Shown: positions 27,473 to 37,215 of the stretch, in pieces
Position numbering within the stretch: position 1 is the stretch's first letter
Layout: every line of letters starts with the position of its first letter
NCBI GenBank assembly: GCA_016709145.1
Contig: JADJEK010000006.1
Span: 124,001-188,000, forward strand
DNA length: 64,000 nucleotides
Direction of reading: 5' to 3'
From: Planctomycetota bacterium
GTDB taxonomy: Bacteria > Planctomycetota > B15-G4 > JADJEK01
Position numbers and translations under genes: made by a program
The notes under the pieces: model-generated
Database searches by the model: none
What the model was told of the DNA's origin: nothing
Seen by the model: the letters and a program-made list of their open reading frames with translations, nothing else

Positions 27473-27775
27473 ATGCGCTGGGCTGCACTTCGCGTGGCGT
27501 TGCTTTTGGTCATCGGGCTCGCGGTCACGACGGTCGCGTTGAACGTCCGATGCACGCATTACCAGTACCGGCTCGGCGTCGTGATGCACGACAAGGACGA
27601 CATGCTCGCCTTGATCGCATCGCGCCGCGCGCAGTGCGAGAAGATGCTGTCGACCGACGAGCTCGTGTTGTTCCTCGGCCAGCTCGGCGCGACGCCCGAC
27701 GATCTCAATCGCATCCTGCGTTCGCCGGCGGTCCCTGCGGTCGCGATGCACGTCGACGCGACGGGACGCGACTGA
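27473..27775 (+). CDS. Small single-pass membrane protein, FtsL-like by position
   Basis: 100 residues with one N-terminal membrane segment (about 5-25, LRVALLLVIGLAVTTVAL) and an extracytoplasmic part of about 75 residues that is probably helical. In dcw clusters the gene between rsmH and ftsI is nearly always ftsL, and size and topology fit, but FtsL diverges so much that sequence alone cannot confirm it. The stop is 1 nt before the ftsI ATG. Confidence 0.7.
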   Translation: MRWAALRVALLLVIGLAVTTVALNVRCTHYQYRLGVVMHDKDDMLALIASRRAQCEKMLSTDELVLFLGQLGATPDDLNRILRSPAVPAVAMHVDATGRD

Positions 27776-27776
27776 G

Positions 27777-29540
27777 ATGGACGTCCGGCGGCGTTGGATC
27801 CACGTGGTCGCGGTGATCGGCTTGTGCTTCGTCGCACTCGAGCTGCGCCTGTTCCACTTGCAGATCCTGAAGCACCCGCGCGCCGAGCAGAAGGTCGACG
27901 ACGTCCGGCAGAAGACCGAGAACCTGGTCGCGCAGCGCGGCAGCATCCTCGATCGAAACGGACGGGCGCTCGCGATCACACTGCCGGCGATCGAGGTCTA
28001 CGCCGACTCCCGCTGGAACGCCAAGCCGCAGACGCGGGATCGACTGGCCACGCTGTTCTCCGAATACGGTCTCGGCGAGGTTCGTCAGATCCGCGCCGAC
28101 CTGGAGCGCACGGGGTACCGCAAGCTGTTCGCGAAACCGATCTCCGACGCCGAGATCGTCGTCGAGTTGGCTCAACTGCATCGCGATGGGCAACTGCCCG
28201 GCATCGATCTGCACGCGACCAGCGTGCGCAGCTACCCCGAGAATCGACTGGCAGCGGCCGTGATCGGGTACGTCGACGCCGAGGGCAAGGGCGCGACCGG
28301 GATCGAACTCGCGCTGGACGCCGAGCTGACCGGACGCGCCGGCAAGCGCACCTACGAGAAGGACGCCGGTCGCAACGCGATGATCGACGTCGGCCACATC
28401 GTCGCGGCCGCGACTCCGGGCAACGACGTTTCGCTCACGCTCGACGTGAACATGCAGTGGTTCGTCGAAGAAGAAATCGACGCGCTGATCGAGAAGTTCA
28501 AGCCGCGCTGGGTCTGCGCGATCGTCACGCGTCCCGCGACCGGCGAAGTGCTCGCGCTCGTCAACCGTCCGACGTTCGATCCGAACCAGTACGGCAACTA
28601 CGCCCCCGAGGCCTTCCGCAACAACGCGGTCACTCTGACGTACGCGCCGGGTTCGGCGTTCAAGCCGTTCATGATGGCGCTCGCGCTCGACCGCAACAAA
28701 GTCACGCCGAACACGCCGATCGACTGCGAGAACGGTTCCTGGAACACGGGTTCGCGTTCGATCCGTGACGTGCACAAAGAAGGCATCCTGACCGCGTCCG
28801 AGGTCATCCAGCACTCCTCGAACGTCGGCATGGTCAAGGTCGTCCATCGCCTCGTGCCGCCCGACGATGCGCCGAAGGAAGAGCGCATGAAGTCCTACCG
28901 CGCGGTGCGACGTTGGCTCGACGACCTCGGGTTCGGCAAGGAGACCGGCATCGGTCTGCCCGGCGAATCCAAGGGGCGCTTCACGAACATGGAGCGCTGG
29001 ACGCGGCAGTACACGCTGACCTCGCTGGCCATGGGCTACGAGATCCAGACCACGCCCATGCAAGTCGTCGCGGCGTTCGACGCGTTCGCGAACGGCGGTC
29101 GGTGGATCGCGCCGCGCATCGTGCGCGACGTTCGAAATGCGCGCGGCGTCGTGCTGGCCGAACCGTATCAGCCCGAGCGCGTCGTGTTCGACGACGAAGT
29201 CGCCGTCGCTCTGCGCTCGATGATGGCGCAGGTCGTCGAGGAGGGCACCGCGAAGCCCGCGCAACTCGACGGCTGGTCGATGGCCGGCAAGACCTCGACC
29301 GCGCAGTACGAGCGCGACCGCAGCAAGTACACGTCCTCGTTCATCGCGATGGCGCCGGTGCATTCACCCGAGCTGGTGGTCTCCGTCGTCGTCGATCAAC
29401 CCAAGGGCGCGCACTTCGGCGCCACCGTCGCGGCACCGACGGTCAAAGGAATCATGGAGCGTTGTCTGACGTACCTGCGTGTGCCGCAGGATCGCCCCTC
29501 GACCGAAGAAGTCGACGCCGCACCGGTCTCCGGGCGCTGA
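27777..29540 (+). CDS. ftsI: Class B penicillin-binding protein, FtsI-type transpeptidase
   Basis: 587 residues. One N-terminal membrane helix (about 8-26), a pedestal domain with RGSILDRNGRALAIT (54-68), then the transpeptidase: SAFK (Ser293-Lys296), SSN (347-349) and KTS (505-507) in AGKTSTAQ. The third motif is usually KTG; Ser instead of Gly is a tolerated but uncommon change. It cross-links septal peptidoglycan and is a beta-lactam target. Lies between the ftsL-like gene and murE. Confidence 0.93.
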   Translation: MDVRRRWIHVVAVIGLCFVALELRLFHLQILKHPRAEQKVDDVRQKTENLVAQRGSILDRNGRALAITLPAIEVYADSRWNAKPQTRDRLATLFSEYGLGEVRQIRADLERTGYRKLFAKPISDAEIVVELAQLHRDGQLPGIDLHATSVRSYPENRLAAAVIGYVDAEGKGATGIELALDAELTGRAGKRTYEKDAGRNAMIDVGHIVAAATPGNDVSLTLDVNMQWFVEEEIDALIEKFKPRWVCAIVTRPATGEVLALVNRPTFDPNQYGNYAPEAFRNNAVTLTYAPGSAFKPFMMALALDRNKVTPNTPIDCENGSWNTGSRSIRDVHKEGILTASEVIQHSSNVGMVKVVHRLVPPDDAPKEERMKSYRAVRRWLDDLGFGKETGIGLPGESKGRFTNMERWTRQYTLTSLAMGYEIQTTPMQVVAAFDAFANGGRWIAPRIVRDVRNARGVVLAEPYQPERVVFDDEVAVALRSMMAQVVEEGTAKPAQLDGWSMAGKTSTAQYERDRSKYTSSFIAMAPVHSPELVVSVVVDQPKGAHFGATVAAPTVKGIMERCLTYLRVPQDRPSTEEVDAAPVSGR

Positions 29541-29546
29541 CGCCGC

Positions 29547-31055
29547 ATGCTTCGTTCTCCGCCTCGTTCGTGGATGATCATGATCGCCTCACTGTTCCCC
29601 TCGTCGACCGTCGCTGAACTGGCCCATGCGGCCGGCGGCGTCGTCGTGTCCGGGAACGGAGCGACGCGCGTCGTGTCCCTCGCGAGCGATTCGCGTCAGG
29701 CCGTTCGCGGCAGCATGTTCTTCGCCGTGAAGGGCGTGATGCAAGACGGCGCCGGGTTCGTCGCCGACGCCCTCGCGCGCGGGGCGGTCGGGGTCGTCGC
29801 CGATGCCGAGGTCGCGGTTCCGGCCGACGTGGCGTGCGTGCGTGTCGCCGATTGCCGCAAGGCCAAGGCGCTGATGGCGGCCCGCTTCTTCGGCGAACCC
29901 GCGCGCAAGCTGATGGCCGTCGGCGTGACCGGAACGAACGGCAAGACGACGACGACGTGGATGATGCGTTCGGTCGCGCAGTACGCCGGCGACAAGACGT
30001 TGCTGCTCGGCACGATCGCGAACGAACTCGACGGCGAATCCGCGCCGGCCGCGAACACGACGCCCGATCCGATCGAGCTGCATCGCATGCTCGCCGACGC
30101 GGTGCTCGCCGGGGCGCGTTTGGCCGTGATGGAAGTGTCGTCGCACGCGCTCGAACAGGATCGCGTGCTCGGCATCGGCTTTCGCGCCGCCGCGTTCACG
30201 AACTTGAGTCCGGAGCATCTCGACTTCCACCAGACGCTCGACGCGTATCGCGACGCCAAGGCTCGCCTGTTCGAAGCGCTCGACGACAGCGCGACGGCGG
30301 TGTTGAACCAGGACGATCCGGCAGCCGCGATCTACGCCAGTCGCACGAAGGCACGAGTCGTGCGCTACGGCATGACGCCGGGCGCCGATGTCTCGGTCGA
30401 AGTGCATCGCGTCGACATCGACGGCTGCTCGTTCGCACTGCGCACGCCGCAAGGACGCATGGACGTCGCGACGCGCATGGTCGGGCGCCACAACCTGTTC
30501 AACGCGATGGCCGCGGCCGCGACGTGCCTCGCTCTCGGCTACCCGCTCGAAGCGGTGCGTGGCGGATTCGAACTGCTGAAGGGCGTGCCCGGTCGGCTCG
30601 AGTCGGTCGATTGCGGCCAGGACTTCCGTGTGCTCGTCGACTTCGCGCACACCGAAGCGGCGCTGCGGCACGTGCTCGAGACATTGCGACCCCTGACCAA
30701 GGGACGCCTGATCACGGTGTTCGGCTGTGGTGGTGATCGCGACCGGACCAAGCGGCCGCGCATGGGTGCAGTCGTGAGCGAGTTGTCGGACGTCGCGTAC
30801 GTCACGTCCGACAATCCGCGCACCGAAGATCCGCTCGCCATCATCGACCAGATCAAGTCCGGCTTGGTCGCGACGCACGACGTCGTGATCGAGCCCGACC
30901 GCAAGCGCGCCATCACGGCGGCGCTGAAGGCCGCGCGTGGCGGCGACATCGTCGTCATCGCCGGCAAGGGGCACGAGAAGGTCCAGATCCTCGGCGATCG
31001 CCGCATTCCGTTCGACGACGTCGAAACGGCACGGGAGGTCCTGTGGAGCCTCTGA
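29547..31055 (+). CDS. murE: UDP-MurNAc-L-Ala-D-Glu:meso-diaminopimelate ligase
   Basis: 502 residues. ATP-binding TGTNGKTT (128-135), a carbamylation Lys in YRDAKARLF, and DNPR (422-425), which marks specificity for meso-diaminopimelate rather than lysine. This predicts the common DAP-type peptide stem. A second ATG at 29574 is a possible start. The 3' end overlaps murF by 13 nt. Confidence 0.95.
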   Translation: MLRSPPRSWMIMIASLFPSSTVAELAHAAGGVVVSGNGATRVVSLASDSRQAVRGSMFFAVKGVMQDGAGFVADALARGAVGVVADAEVAVPADVACVRVADCRKAKALMAARFFGEPARKLMAVGVTGTNGKTTTTWMMRSVAQYAGDKTLLLGTIANELDGESAPAANTTPDPIELHRMLADAVLAGARLAVMEVSSHALEQDRVLGIGFRAAAFTNLSPEHLDFHQTLDAYRDAKARLFEALDDSATAVLNQDDPAAAIYASRTKARVVRYGMTPGADVSVEVHRVDIDGCSFALRTPQGRMDVATRMVGRHNLFNAMAAAATCLALGYPLEAVRGGFELLKGVPGRLESVDCGQDFRVLVDFAHTEAALRHVLETLRPLTKGRLITVFGCGGDRDRTKRPRMGAVVSELSDVAYVTSDNPRTEDPLAIIDQIKSGLVATHDVVIEPDRKRAITAALKAARGGDIVVIAGKGHEKVQILGDRRIPFDDVETAREVLWSL

Positions 31056-32446
31056 GAACGCACGACGTGTTGCTCGCGACCGCGGGCCGGGCGCTGCGCC
31101 CACTGCCTTCGATGTTCACGGCGGTCAGTACCGATACACGCCAGATCCCGGCCGGCGCGTTGTTCGTCGCCTTGAAGGGCGATCGCTTCGACGGCCACGA
31201 GTTCCTCGCGCAGGCCGCCGCCGCGGGCGCGGCCGCCGCGATCGTCGATCGTGACCTCGGCGAGTCCGCGCCGCTGCCGATCATCCGCGTGCGTGATTCG
31301 TTGCGGGCTCTGCTCGATCTCGGTGCGCTGCAGCGCAAACGCCTCGGCGCGAAGGTGGTCGCGATCACGGGCAGCAACGGCAAGACGACGACGAAGGAAC
31401 TGGTCGCCTGCTGCTTGCAGACGCGGTACGCGACCGTGAAGTCGCCGGCGTCGTTCAACAACTTCGTCGGCGTGCCACACACGTTGTTCCTGGCCGATGC
31501 GTCGACGCAGGCGGTCGTGCTCGAAGTCGGCACCAATCACCCCGGCGAGATCGCCACGCTCGCGGAAGTCGCGCGCCCCGACGTGGCCGTCGTGACGAAC
31601 GTCGCGGCCGCGCACCTCGAGGGCCTCGGCACGATCGAAGGCGTGCTGACCGAGAAGGGCTCCTTGCTCGACTTCGTCGCTCGCGGCGGTGTCGCGGTGC
31701 TGAACCAGGACGACGACAAGAGCTTCGAGCCGCTGCGTGCTCGCGCACGCTGCCGAACCGTGACGACCGGCGTGCGTCGCCGTGCCGACTACATGGCGAC
31801 GATGCCGCACTGCGATCTCGATCGCATCGCGTTCCACCTGAACGGTCGGACGCGCGTGCGCGTCCCGCTCATCGGATGTCACAACCTCTACAACGCGCTG
31901 ACCGCGCTCGCGGTCGCCGCCGAACTCGGTGTCGACCTCGAAGCCGCGGCCACCGCGCTGCGCCATTTCGAAGGTCCGCCGGGTCGCTTGAAGAAGCACC
32001 GGATCGGCTCGCTGCTGATCGTCGACGATGCCTACAACGCGAACCCGGGCTCGATGGTCGCCGCGATCAAGACATTCGCGTCGCTGCCGGTGGCGGGCCG
32101 CAAGATCCTCGTGCTCGGCGACATGGCCGAACTCGGGCCGGAATCGAAGCGCATGCATCACGAGGTCGGGACGTCGACTTCGTGCGGGCGATTCGACCTG
32201 CTCGTCACGGTCGGCGACGACGCGGCCGCTCTGCGCGAAGGCGCGATCGAGCGTGGTTTCGCCGAGGCCGCCGCACTGCATGTGCGCGACGCCGATGCGG
32301 CCGCGCGTGAACTCCTGGCGCGACTGCGCTCCGACGACGCGATCCTGGTCAAGGCATCGCGCAAGACCGGGCTCGATCGCGTCGTCACCTTGATCCAGAA
32401 CACCGCACGCGGCGCCTCGGGTGAGGCGCGGGGTGCGGCGTCATGA
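31043..32446 (+). CDS. murF: UDP-MurNAc-tripeptide:D-Ala-D-Ala ligase
   Basis: 467 residues from GTG 31043, with GGGAGG just upstream. TGSNGKTTTKE (109-119) is the Mur-ligase P-loop with the MurF-type Ser; VLEVGTNHPGEI and DDAYNANPGSM are diagnostic of MurF. It adds the terminal dipeptide to the wall precursor. Overlap with murE suggests coupling. A 267-nt spacer separates it from mraY. Confidence 0.95.
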   Translation: MEPLRTHDVLLATAGRALRPLPSMFTAVSTDTRQIPAGALFVALKGDRFDGHEFLAQAAAAGAAAAIVDRDLGESAPLPIIRVRDSLRALLDLGALQRKRLGAKVVAITGSNGKTTTKELVACCLQTRYATVKSPASFNNFVGVPHTLFLADASTQAVVLEVGTNHPGEIATLAEVARPDVAVVTNVAAAHLEGLGTIEGVLTEKGSLLDFVARGGVAVLNQDDDKSFEPLRARARCRTVTTGVRRRADYMATMPHCDLDRIAFHLNGRTRVRVPLIGCHNLYNALTALAVAAELGVDLEAAATALRHFEGPPGRLKKHRIGSLLIVDDAYNANPGSMVAAIKTFASLPVAGRKILVLGDMAELGPESKRMHHEVGTSTSCGRFDLLVTVGDDAAALREGAIERGFAEAAALHVRDADAAARELLARLRSDDAILVKASRKTGLDRVVTLIQNTARGASGEARGAAS

Positions 32447-32713
32447 ACGCTCAAAAAGTCCTTTGGTCCGCGATGCGGGAGCAAGGCCGCGAGACGAATA
32501 CTCAACGGATGCATGACACCCGGGTGGTCCGGGTGTCGGAGGGAAACGTACCGGTATCGGCCGTTTCGTTGCCCGCTCGCCGTCGCGGACCATTGGACTC
32601 GATTCACGTCGTGAGGCGGCTGCTGCCGTCGTGTTCCCCGCTGAGTGGAGATCCGTGTGGCGACCGATCGCCGCGCTGACCCGCTCGTTCACGCTCGTTG
32701 AGAAGGCGACCCC
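32447..32713 (+). other. Spacer between murF and mraY with a hairpin
   Basis: This is the largest gap inside the dcw cluster. GACACCCGG (32515-32523) and CCGGGTGTC (32529-32537) form a 9-bp stem with a 5-nt loop, without a T run. A 78-codon frame overlaps the murF stop (ATG 32443 to 32679) but looks non-coding. No promoter of the local type is seen. Confidence 0.5.
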
Positions 32714-33826
32714 TTGCTGCTCTGGCTGCTCGACTTCTTCCGCAATACGGCGCTCTGGAACTTGTTCCAGTACGTGACGCTGCGCGCCGCGCTGGCGGCG
32801 ACCGTCGCGTTCTTGACCGCGGTCCTGCTCGGACCGCGCGTCATCGGGATCCTGCGCGCGAAGAAGATCGGCGAGAAGGTCCAGAAGGGCGATTCCGCGG
32901 TGCTCGACCAGATGCACGCGGGCAAGGCCGGCACGCCGACGATGGGCGGGTTGCTGGTCCTGATCGCGATCCTGGCCGCGATCCTCTTGTTCGGACGCTT
33001 GTCGAACCCGTACGTCGTGCTGGCCGCGCTGTCCACGATCGGGTTCTCGTGCGTCGGACTGATCGACGACTGGACCAAGCTGTCGGGGCGCAACAAGAAG
33101 GGCATCCCGCCGCGGCTCAAGATGGCGCTCCTGCTCGCCGTCGCGTTCGCGATCGCGATCGCGGTCGTGCTGCTCGCGAAGCAGGCCGGTGACGCGACGC
33201 CCTACGTCGTGCGGCTGCCCTTCCTGAAGGACGTCGTGCTCGACCTGTCGTGGTGGCACGGCTCGCTCTACCTCGTGTTCTGCATCGTCGTGCTGCTCGG
33301 GTCGAGCAACGCCGTGAACCTGACCGACGGCCTCGACGGCCTGGCGACCGGCTGCGCGGCGATCGCCGCGGCCGCGTTCTCCGTGATCATCTACGTGGTC
33401 GGCCGCAAGGACACGACCGAGTACCTGCTGATCACGTACGTGCCGGGATCGGGCGAGCTCGCGATCGTGTGCGCAGCGTTGGCCGGCGCATGCCTCGGGT
33501 TCCTGTGGTTCAACTCGTATCCGGCGCAGGTCTTCATGGGGGACACCGGGTCGCTGCTGATCGGCGGTCTGCTCGGGTTCGTCGCGATCGTGGCGCGTCA
33601 GGAACTGGTGCTGCCGATCGTCGGCGGCGTGTTCGTCATGGAAGCGGCGTCGGTGATCTGCCAAGTCGGTTCGTTCAAGTTGACCGGCAAGCGCATCTTC
33701 CGCATCGCTCCGATCCACCATCACTTCCAGTTCGCCGGTTGGCACGAGGTGAAGGTGGTCTCGCGGTTCTGGATCCTCGCGGTGATCTTCGCGATCGCCG
33801 GGGTCGCGACCTTGAAGGTGAGGTGA
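32714..33826 (+). CDS. mraY: Phospho-MurNAc-pentapeptide transferase MraY
   Basis: 370 residues from TTG 32714, with AGAAGG about 10 nt upstream. About ten membrane segments. Conserved GTPTMGGLLVL, the catalytic aspartates in GLIDDWTK (about 116) and NAVNLTDGLDGLA (about 197), GDTGSL and APIHHHFQ. It transfers phospho-MurNAc-pentapeptide to undecaprenyl phosphate, making lipid I. It is followed 2 nt later by ftsW. Confidence 0.95.
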   Translation: MLLWLLDFFRNTALWNLFQYVTLRAALAATVAFLTAVLLGPRVIGILRAKKIGEKVQKGDSAVLDQMHAGKAGTPTMGGLLVLIAILAAILLFGRLSNPYVVLAALSTIGFSCVGLIDDWTKLSGRNKKGIPPRLKMALLLAVAFAIAIAVVLLAKQAGDATPYVVRLPFLKDVVLDLSWWHGSLYLVFCIVVLLGSSNAVNLTDGLDGLATGCAAIAAAAFSVIIYVVGRKDTTEYLLITYVPGSGELAIVCAALAGACLGFLWFNSYPAQVFMGDTGSLLIGGLLGFVAIVARQELVLPIVGGVFVMEAASVICQVGSFKLTGKRIFRIAPIHHHFQFAGWHEVKVVSRFWILAVIFAIAGVATLKVR

Positions 33827-33828
33827 CC

Positions 33829-35049
33829 GTGTCGGACGAAATCGACGCCACGATGCTGCCGCGTGTCGAACACGACGACCGCTCGCCGGAGGCCACGGCA
33901 CAGTGGATCCTCTGGATCGTGCTCGCGCTGGTCGGCATCGGCACCGTGTTCGTCTTCTCCACGTCCGCGGCACTGCCGGCTCGCGATCACGGCATGGATG
34001 CCGCGTATCGCGCGCTGTGGATCCAGTTGGCCAAAGTCGGTGCCGGACTCGTCTGCCTGTGGGTGGGTCTGAAGGTCCGCATCGAGTGGCTCTGCACCTA
34101 TCGTTGGAGGATCTGGGCGGCGGTCATGGTCGCGCTCGCCCTCGTCTTCGTCCCGGGCGTCGGCATGATGCTGAACGGCGCGCGCCGCTGGCTGCAGACC
34201 CCGTTCGTACCCTTGCAACCGTCCGAGTTCGTGAAGCTCGCGGTCGTGGTCCTGGTCGCCGGGACCTGCGGCCGCATCGGTACGGGGATCGAGGACTGGC
34301 GTAAGGGCCTGCTACCGCTCTACCTCGCGCTCGGCGTCGCGGCGCTGCTCCTGCTCAAGCAACCCGACTTCGGCTCGGCGCTGTTCGTGCTCGGACTCGG
34401 CACGCTCTTGATGCTGCTCGGTGGGGCGCGGGCCAAGCACTTCATGGTCGCTGGCGCGTGCGCATTGCCGCTGTGTTGCGCCTACGCGGTGCTTCGTCTC
34501 GATCACGTGCAGCGACGATTGACCGAGTACGTCAGCCCGTCCGAGGGTGGGCAGGCGTACCAGAGCATGATCGCGCTCGGCGCGGGTGGCGCGTTCGGCA
34601 CCGGCCTCGGCGCCGGCGAGGCCAAGCTCGGCTACCTGCCCTACATCTCGAGCGACTTCATCCTGGCTGCGGTCGGTGAAGAACTCGGATTCGTCGGAAC
34701 GTCGCTGGTGGTACTGTTGTTCGTGCTTCTGCTGCTCCTCGGCACACGCGTCGTGATGAGACAGCAGAGCATCGCGGGTTTCGTGCTGGCGGCGGGACTG
34801 ACGCTGTTGATCTGCGTCCAAGCCCTCATCAACGTCGCGGTCGTGACGGCGGCGGTGCCGACCAAGGGCATCGCGTTGCCGTTCTTGTCCGCTGGCGGAT
34901 CCTCGATCTGCGCCATGTTGTTCGCGACCGGTCTGCTCGCCAATCTGGCGCGGCGGGCCGGCGAGCCGATCGAAGTCGACGACGTCGAATCCGATCGTGC
35001 GCGTTTTGCTCCTGTCCTGCGTCGTCTGCTCGGAGTGCGTCATGGGTGA
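33829..35049 (+). CDS. ftsW: Septal peptidoglycan polymerase FtsW (SEDS family)
   Basis: 406 residues from GTG 33829. The SEDS fold is recognised by FVFSTSAALPARD, GARRWLQTPFVPLQPSEF, KQPDFGSALFV and ALPFLSAGGSS. It polymerises lipid II with the FtsI partner encoded upstream. About ten membrane helices; a short charged C-terminal tail. The LysM gene starts inside its last codons. Confidence 0.94.
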   Translation: MSDEIDATMLPRVEHDDRSPEATAQWILWIVLALVGIGTVFVFSTSAALPARDHGMDAAYRALWIQLAKVGAGLVCLWVGLKVRIEWLCTYRWRIWAAVMVALALVFVPGVGMMLNGARRWLQTPFVPLQPSEFVKLAVVVLVAGTCGRIGTGIEDWRKGLLPLYLALGVAALLLLKQPDFGSALFVLGLGTLLMLLGGARAKHFMVAGACALPLCCAYAVLRLDHVQRRLTEYVSPSEGGQAYQSMIALGAGGAFGTGLGAGEAKLGYLPYISSDFILAAVGEELGFVGTSLVVLLFVLLLLLGTRVVMRQQSIAGFVLAAGLTLLICVQALINVAVVTAAVPTKGIALPFLSAGGSSICAMLFATGLLANLARRAGEPIEVDDVESDRARFAPVLRRLLGVRHG

Positions 35050-36004
35050 ACTCGAGAAGTACGGTTTGTTGTCGGCCGCTCTGTTGTTGTTGATGGCGGG
35101 GCTGTTGGCGTTCTTCGGGCGCGACTCGGAGTCGGACCCCGGTGCGCACGCGCTCAGCGCGAACAACGAAGTGGTCGAGCGCGACTCCGATCGCGGCACG
35201 CCGTCGCGAGACCCGGGCAGTGGCCCGCGGGTCACGCCGAAGCCGCAGCCGACGAACGAGGGACCGGCACAGACGCCGCGGGAAAACGAGAACAACGCGG
35301 GCGGCGACGACGTGGAACCGCGCGTTCCGAGCGGACGCGATCCGGGCGCCGACGAGGACGCGGCTCGAGGTTCGGCGCCGGCGGAGCAACATCCGCCGAA
35401 GGTTCAGGATCCGCCCGAGTCCGACGCTCCGATCCACTATGCGGTGAAGAAGGGCGACACGCTGAGTTCGATCGCGGCTGCGCACTTCGGGGACAAGAAG
35501 TACTACACGCTCATCCAGCAGGCGAACCCCGGCGTGGACGCCCGCAAGCTGACGGTCGGACAGGAGCTGATCCTGCCGGCGAAGAGTGCGACTCGCGCTC
35601 CGGCCGATGCCGCGAAGACTCCCGCGAGCGGTACGACCGGCGGCCCGCTGAAGGACACCAAGTCGACGAAGGGTCCGGCGGGCAAAGCGCTCGAGGCCGC
35701 GAAGGACGCCAAGCCGACGACGAGCGGCGCGAAGGCTCCCGTCGTCGCGGATCGCCCGTCTTCGGACAAACCGAAGGTCGACGGGTCGCCGCGCAAGTCC
35801 TCGAAGGACGGCGAGAAGTCGAACGACGCGGCAACGAAGAAGGGCCCGCGCGAACACCGCGTCGCGAAGGGTGACACGCTGACCTCGATCGCGCGCAAGT
35901 ACTACGCCGACGCCAACAAGTGGAAGACCATCTTCGAGGCCAATCGCGACAAGCTGAAGAGCACGTCGATCGTCCCCGAAGGCGTCGTCCTCAAGATCCC
36001 GTGA
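35042..36004 (+). CDS. Membrane-anchored protein with two LysM domains
   Basis: 320 residues from ATG 35042, overlapping ftsW by 8 nt. One N-terminal membrane helix (7-25), a long acidic/Pro-rich linker, LysM 1 (about 131-179, HYAVKKGDTLSSIAAAHFG), a Lys/Ser/Ala-rich linker, and LysM 2 (about 271-320, HRVAKGDTLTSIARKYYAD). LysM binds GlcNAc in peptidoglycan. Sitting between ftsW and murG, it is a likely wall-associated division or elongation factor. The place is normally empty or occupied by other genes in dcw clusters. No catalytic domain. Confidence 0.88.
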   Translation: MGELEKYGLLSAALLLLMAGLLAFFGRDSESDPGAHALSANNEVVERDSDRGTPSRDPGSGPRVTPKPQPTNEGPAQTPRENENNAGGDDVEPRVPSGRDPGADEDAARGSAPAEQHPPKVQDPPESDAPIHYAVKKGDTLSSIAAAHFGDKKYYTLIQQANPGVDARKLTVGQELILPAKSATRAPADAAKTPASGTTGGPLKDTKSTKGPAGKALEAAKDAKPTTSGAKAPVVADRPSSDKPKVDGSPRKSSKDGEKSNDAATKKGPREHRVAKGDTLTSIARKYYADANKWKTIFEANRDKLKSTSIVPEGVVLKIP

Positions 36005-37167
36005 GCGAACCCGAGGCGCCGGGGCGACCCCGGCGTGTCCTGATCGCGGCAGGCGGAACCGGCGGACACGTGGTTCCGGCGCTGGCGACGGCGCAGGCGC
36101 TGCTGCGTCTCGACCCGACGACGCAGATCCAGTTCGTGACGTCGGGCCAGCGCAGCGGGGAACGCGTGCTCGAAGACTCCCCGTTCCCGTGCACGCCGTT
36201 GTTCCCGGGGCGTTCGCACGCTCCCGGCCGCTGGAACATCTTGGCCTACGTGGGCGCGGCGTTGCGCGCGCGCCGGGTCGTGAACGAGGTTCGCCCCGAC
36301 GTGATCGCCGGGTTCGGCGGTTACCTCACGCTGTGCGCGGGCATCGCCGCGCTCGGACCGCTGCCGCTCGCGCTGTTGCGCCTCGCGTTCGGCGGGCGAG
36401 CCGATCCTGCGCTGGTGTTGTTCGAGCAGAACGTGCGCGTCGGCAAGGCCGTGTCGTGGCTGAAGGACGCTGCCGCGCACATCGCCTTGGCGTTCCCGAT
36501 CCTCGATCCGGAGCGTTTGCCGAGCGGCCGCGCCAGCGTCGAAGGCAATCCGTTGCGCGAGAGTTTCGACGCGGAGACCGCGGTCGATGCCGGCGCTTTC
36601 GGACTCGAGCCCGGCCACCCGACCGTCGTCGCGGTGGGCGGCAGCCAAGGTGCGCGCGGTGTCAATCGCATGGTGCTCGGCATGCGCGCCGAGCTCGCGC
36701 GTCGTTGCCCCGGCGTCCAGATCCTGATGCTGACCGGCGACGTCGATCATGCGGCGGTCGCGGACGAACTCGCGCGGTCGCCCGAGCCACGCACCGTCGC
36801 GGTCCCGTTCGAATCGCGCATGAACGACGTCTACCGCCTCGCCGACGTCGTCGTCGCGCGCGCCGGCGCGACGACGTTGTCCGAAGTCGCGCGCATCGGC
36901 AAGCCGCTCGCTCTGGTTCCGTATCCGTACGGAGATGGCCACCAATTCGACAACGCGCGCTTGTTCGAGCGCGTCGGTGGCGCAGCGATCGTCGAGGAAG
37001 GCGAGGGCGCCTCGGTGCGCCTGCTGCATGTGGTCGCGCGCTGGTTGGCCGATCCTGCGGCGCGCGCCGCAGCGGCGGAGAAGTCGCGCTCGCTGCACCG
37101 TGCCGACGCGGCGACGCGCTGCGCGGGCGTTCTGTTGCGGCTCGCCGCGGGATCCTCGCGGCCATGA
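36001..37167 (+). CDS. murG: UDP-GlcNAc:lipid I GlcNAc-transferase MurG
   Basis: 388 residues from GTG 36001, overlapping the LysM gene stop. GGTGGH (18-23) near the N-terminus, GGYLTLCAGIAA, VVAVGGSQGARGVN and ARAGATTLSEVARIGKP in the donor-binding half are all MurG features. It completes lipid II at the inner face of the membrane. A 14-residue Pro/Glu-rich lead precedes the first strand. Confidence 0.94.
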   Translation: MSEPEAPGRPRRVLIAAGGTGGHVVPALATAQALLRLDPTTQIQFVTSGQRSGERVLEDSPFPCTPLFPGRSHAPGRWNILAYVGAALRARRVVNEVRPDVIAGFGGYLTLCAGIAALGPLPLALLRLAFGGRADPALVLFEQNVRVGKAVSWLKDAAAHIALAFPILDPERLPSGRASVEGNPLRESFDAETAVDAGAFGLEPGHPTVVAVGGSQGARGVNRMVLGMRAELARRCPGVQILMLTGDVDHAAVADELARSPEPRTVAVPFESRMNDVYRLADVVVARAGATTLSEVARIGKPLALVPYPYGDGHQFDNARLFERVGGAAIVEEGEGASVRLLHVVARWLADPAARAAAAEKSRSLHRADAATRCAGVLLRLAAGSSRP

Positions 37168-37215
37168 CGCTCGCGGACGCGCGCGCGGTGCGCGGTCGGC
37201 GCGGGCGGATTCGGC

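Noticed and set aside
32443..32679. 78-codon frame overlapping the murF stop
   Set aside because: No homology, Arg/Ser-rich translation and a hairpin inside it; more likely spacer than a gene.
37164..37200. Programmed +1 frameshift as the explanation for murC
   Set aside because: No slippery stop-codon context such as CTT-TGA is present, and nagA shows the same type of fault, so base-calling error or mutation is more likely; kept only as a checkable alternative.
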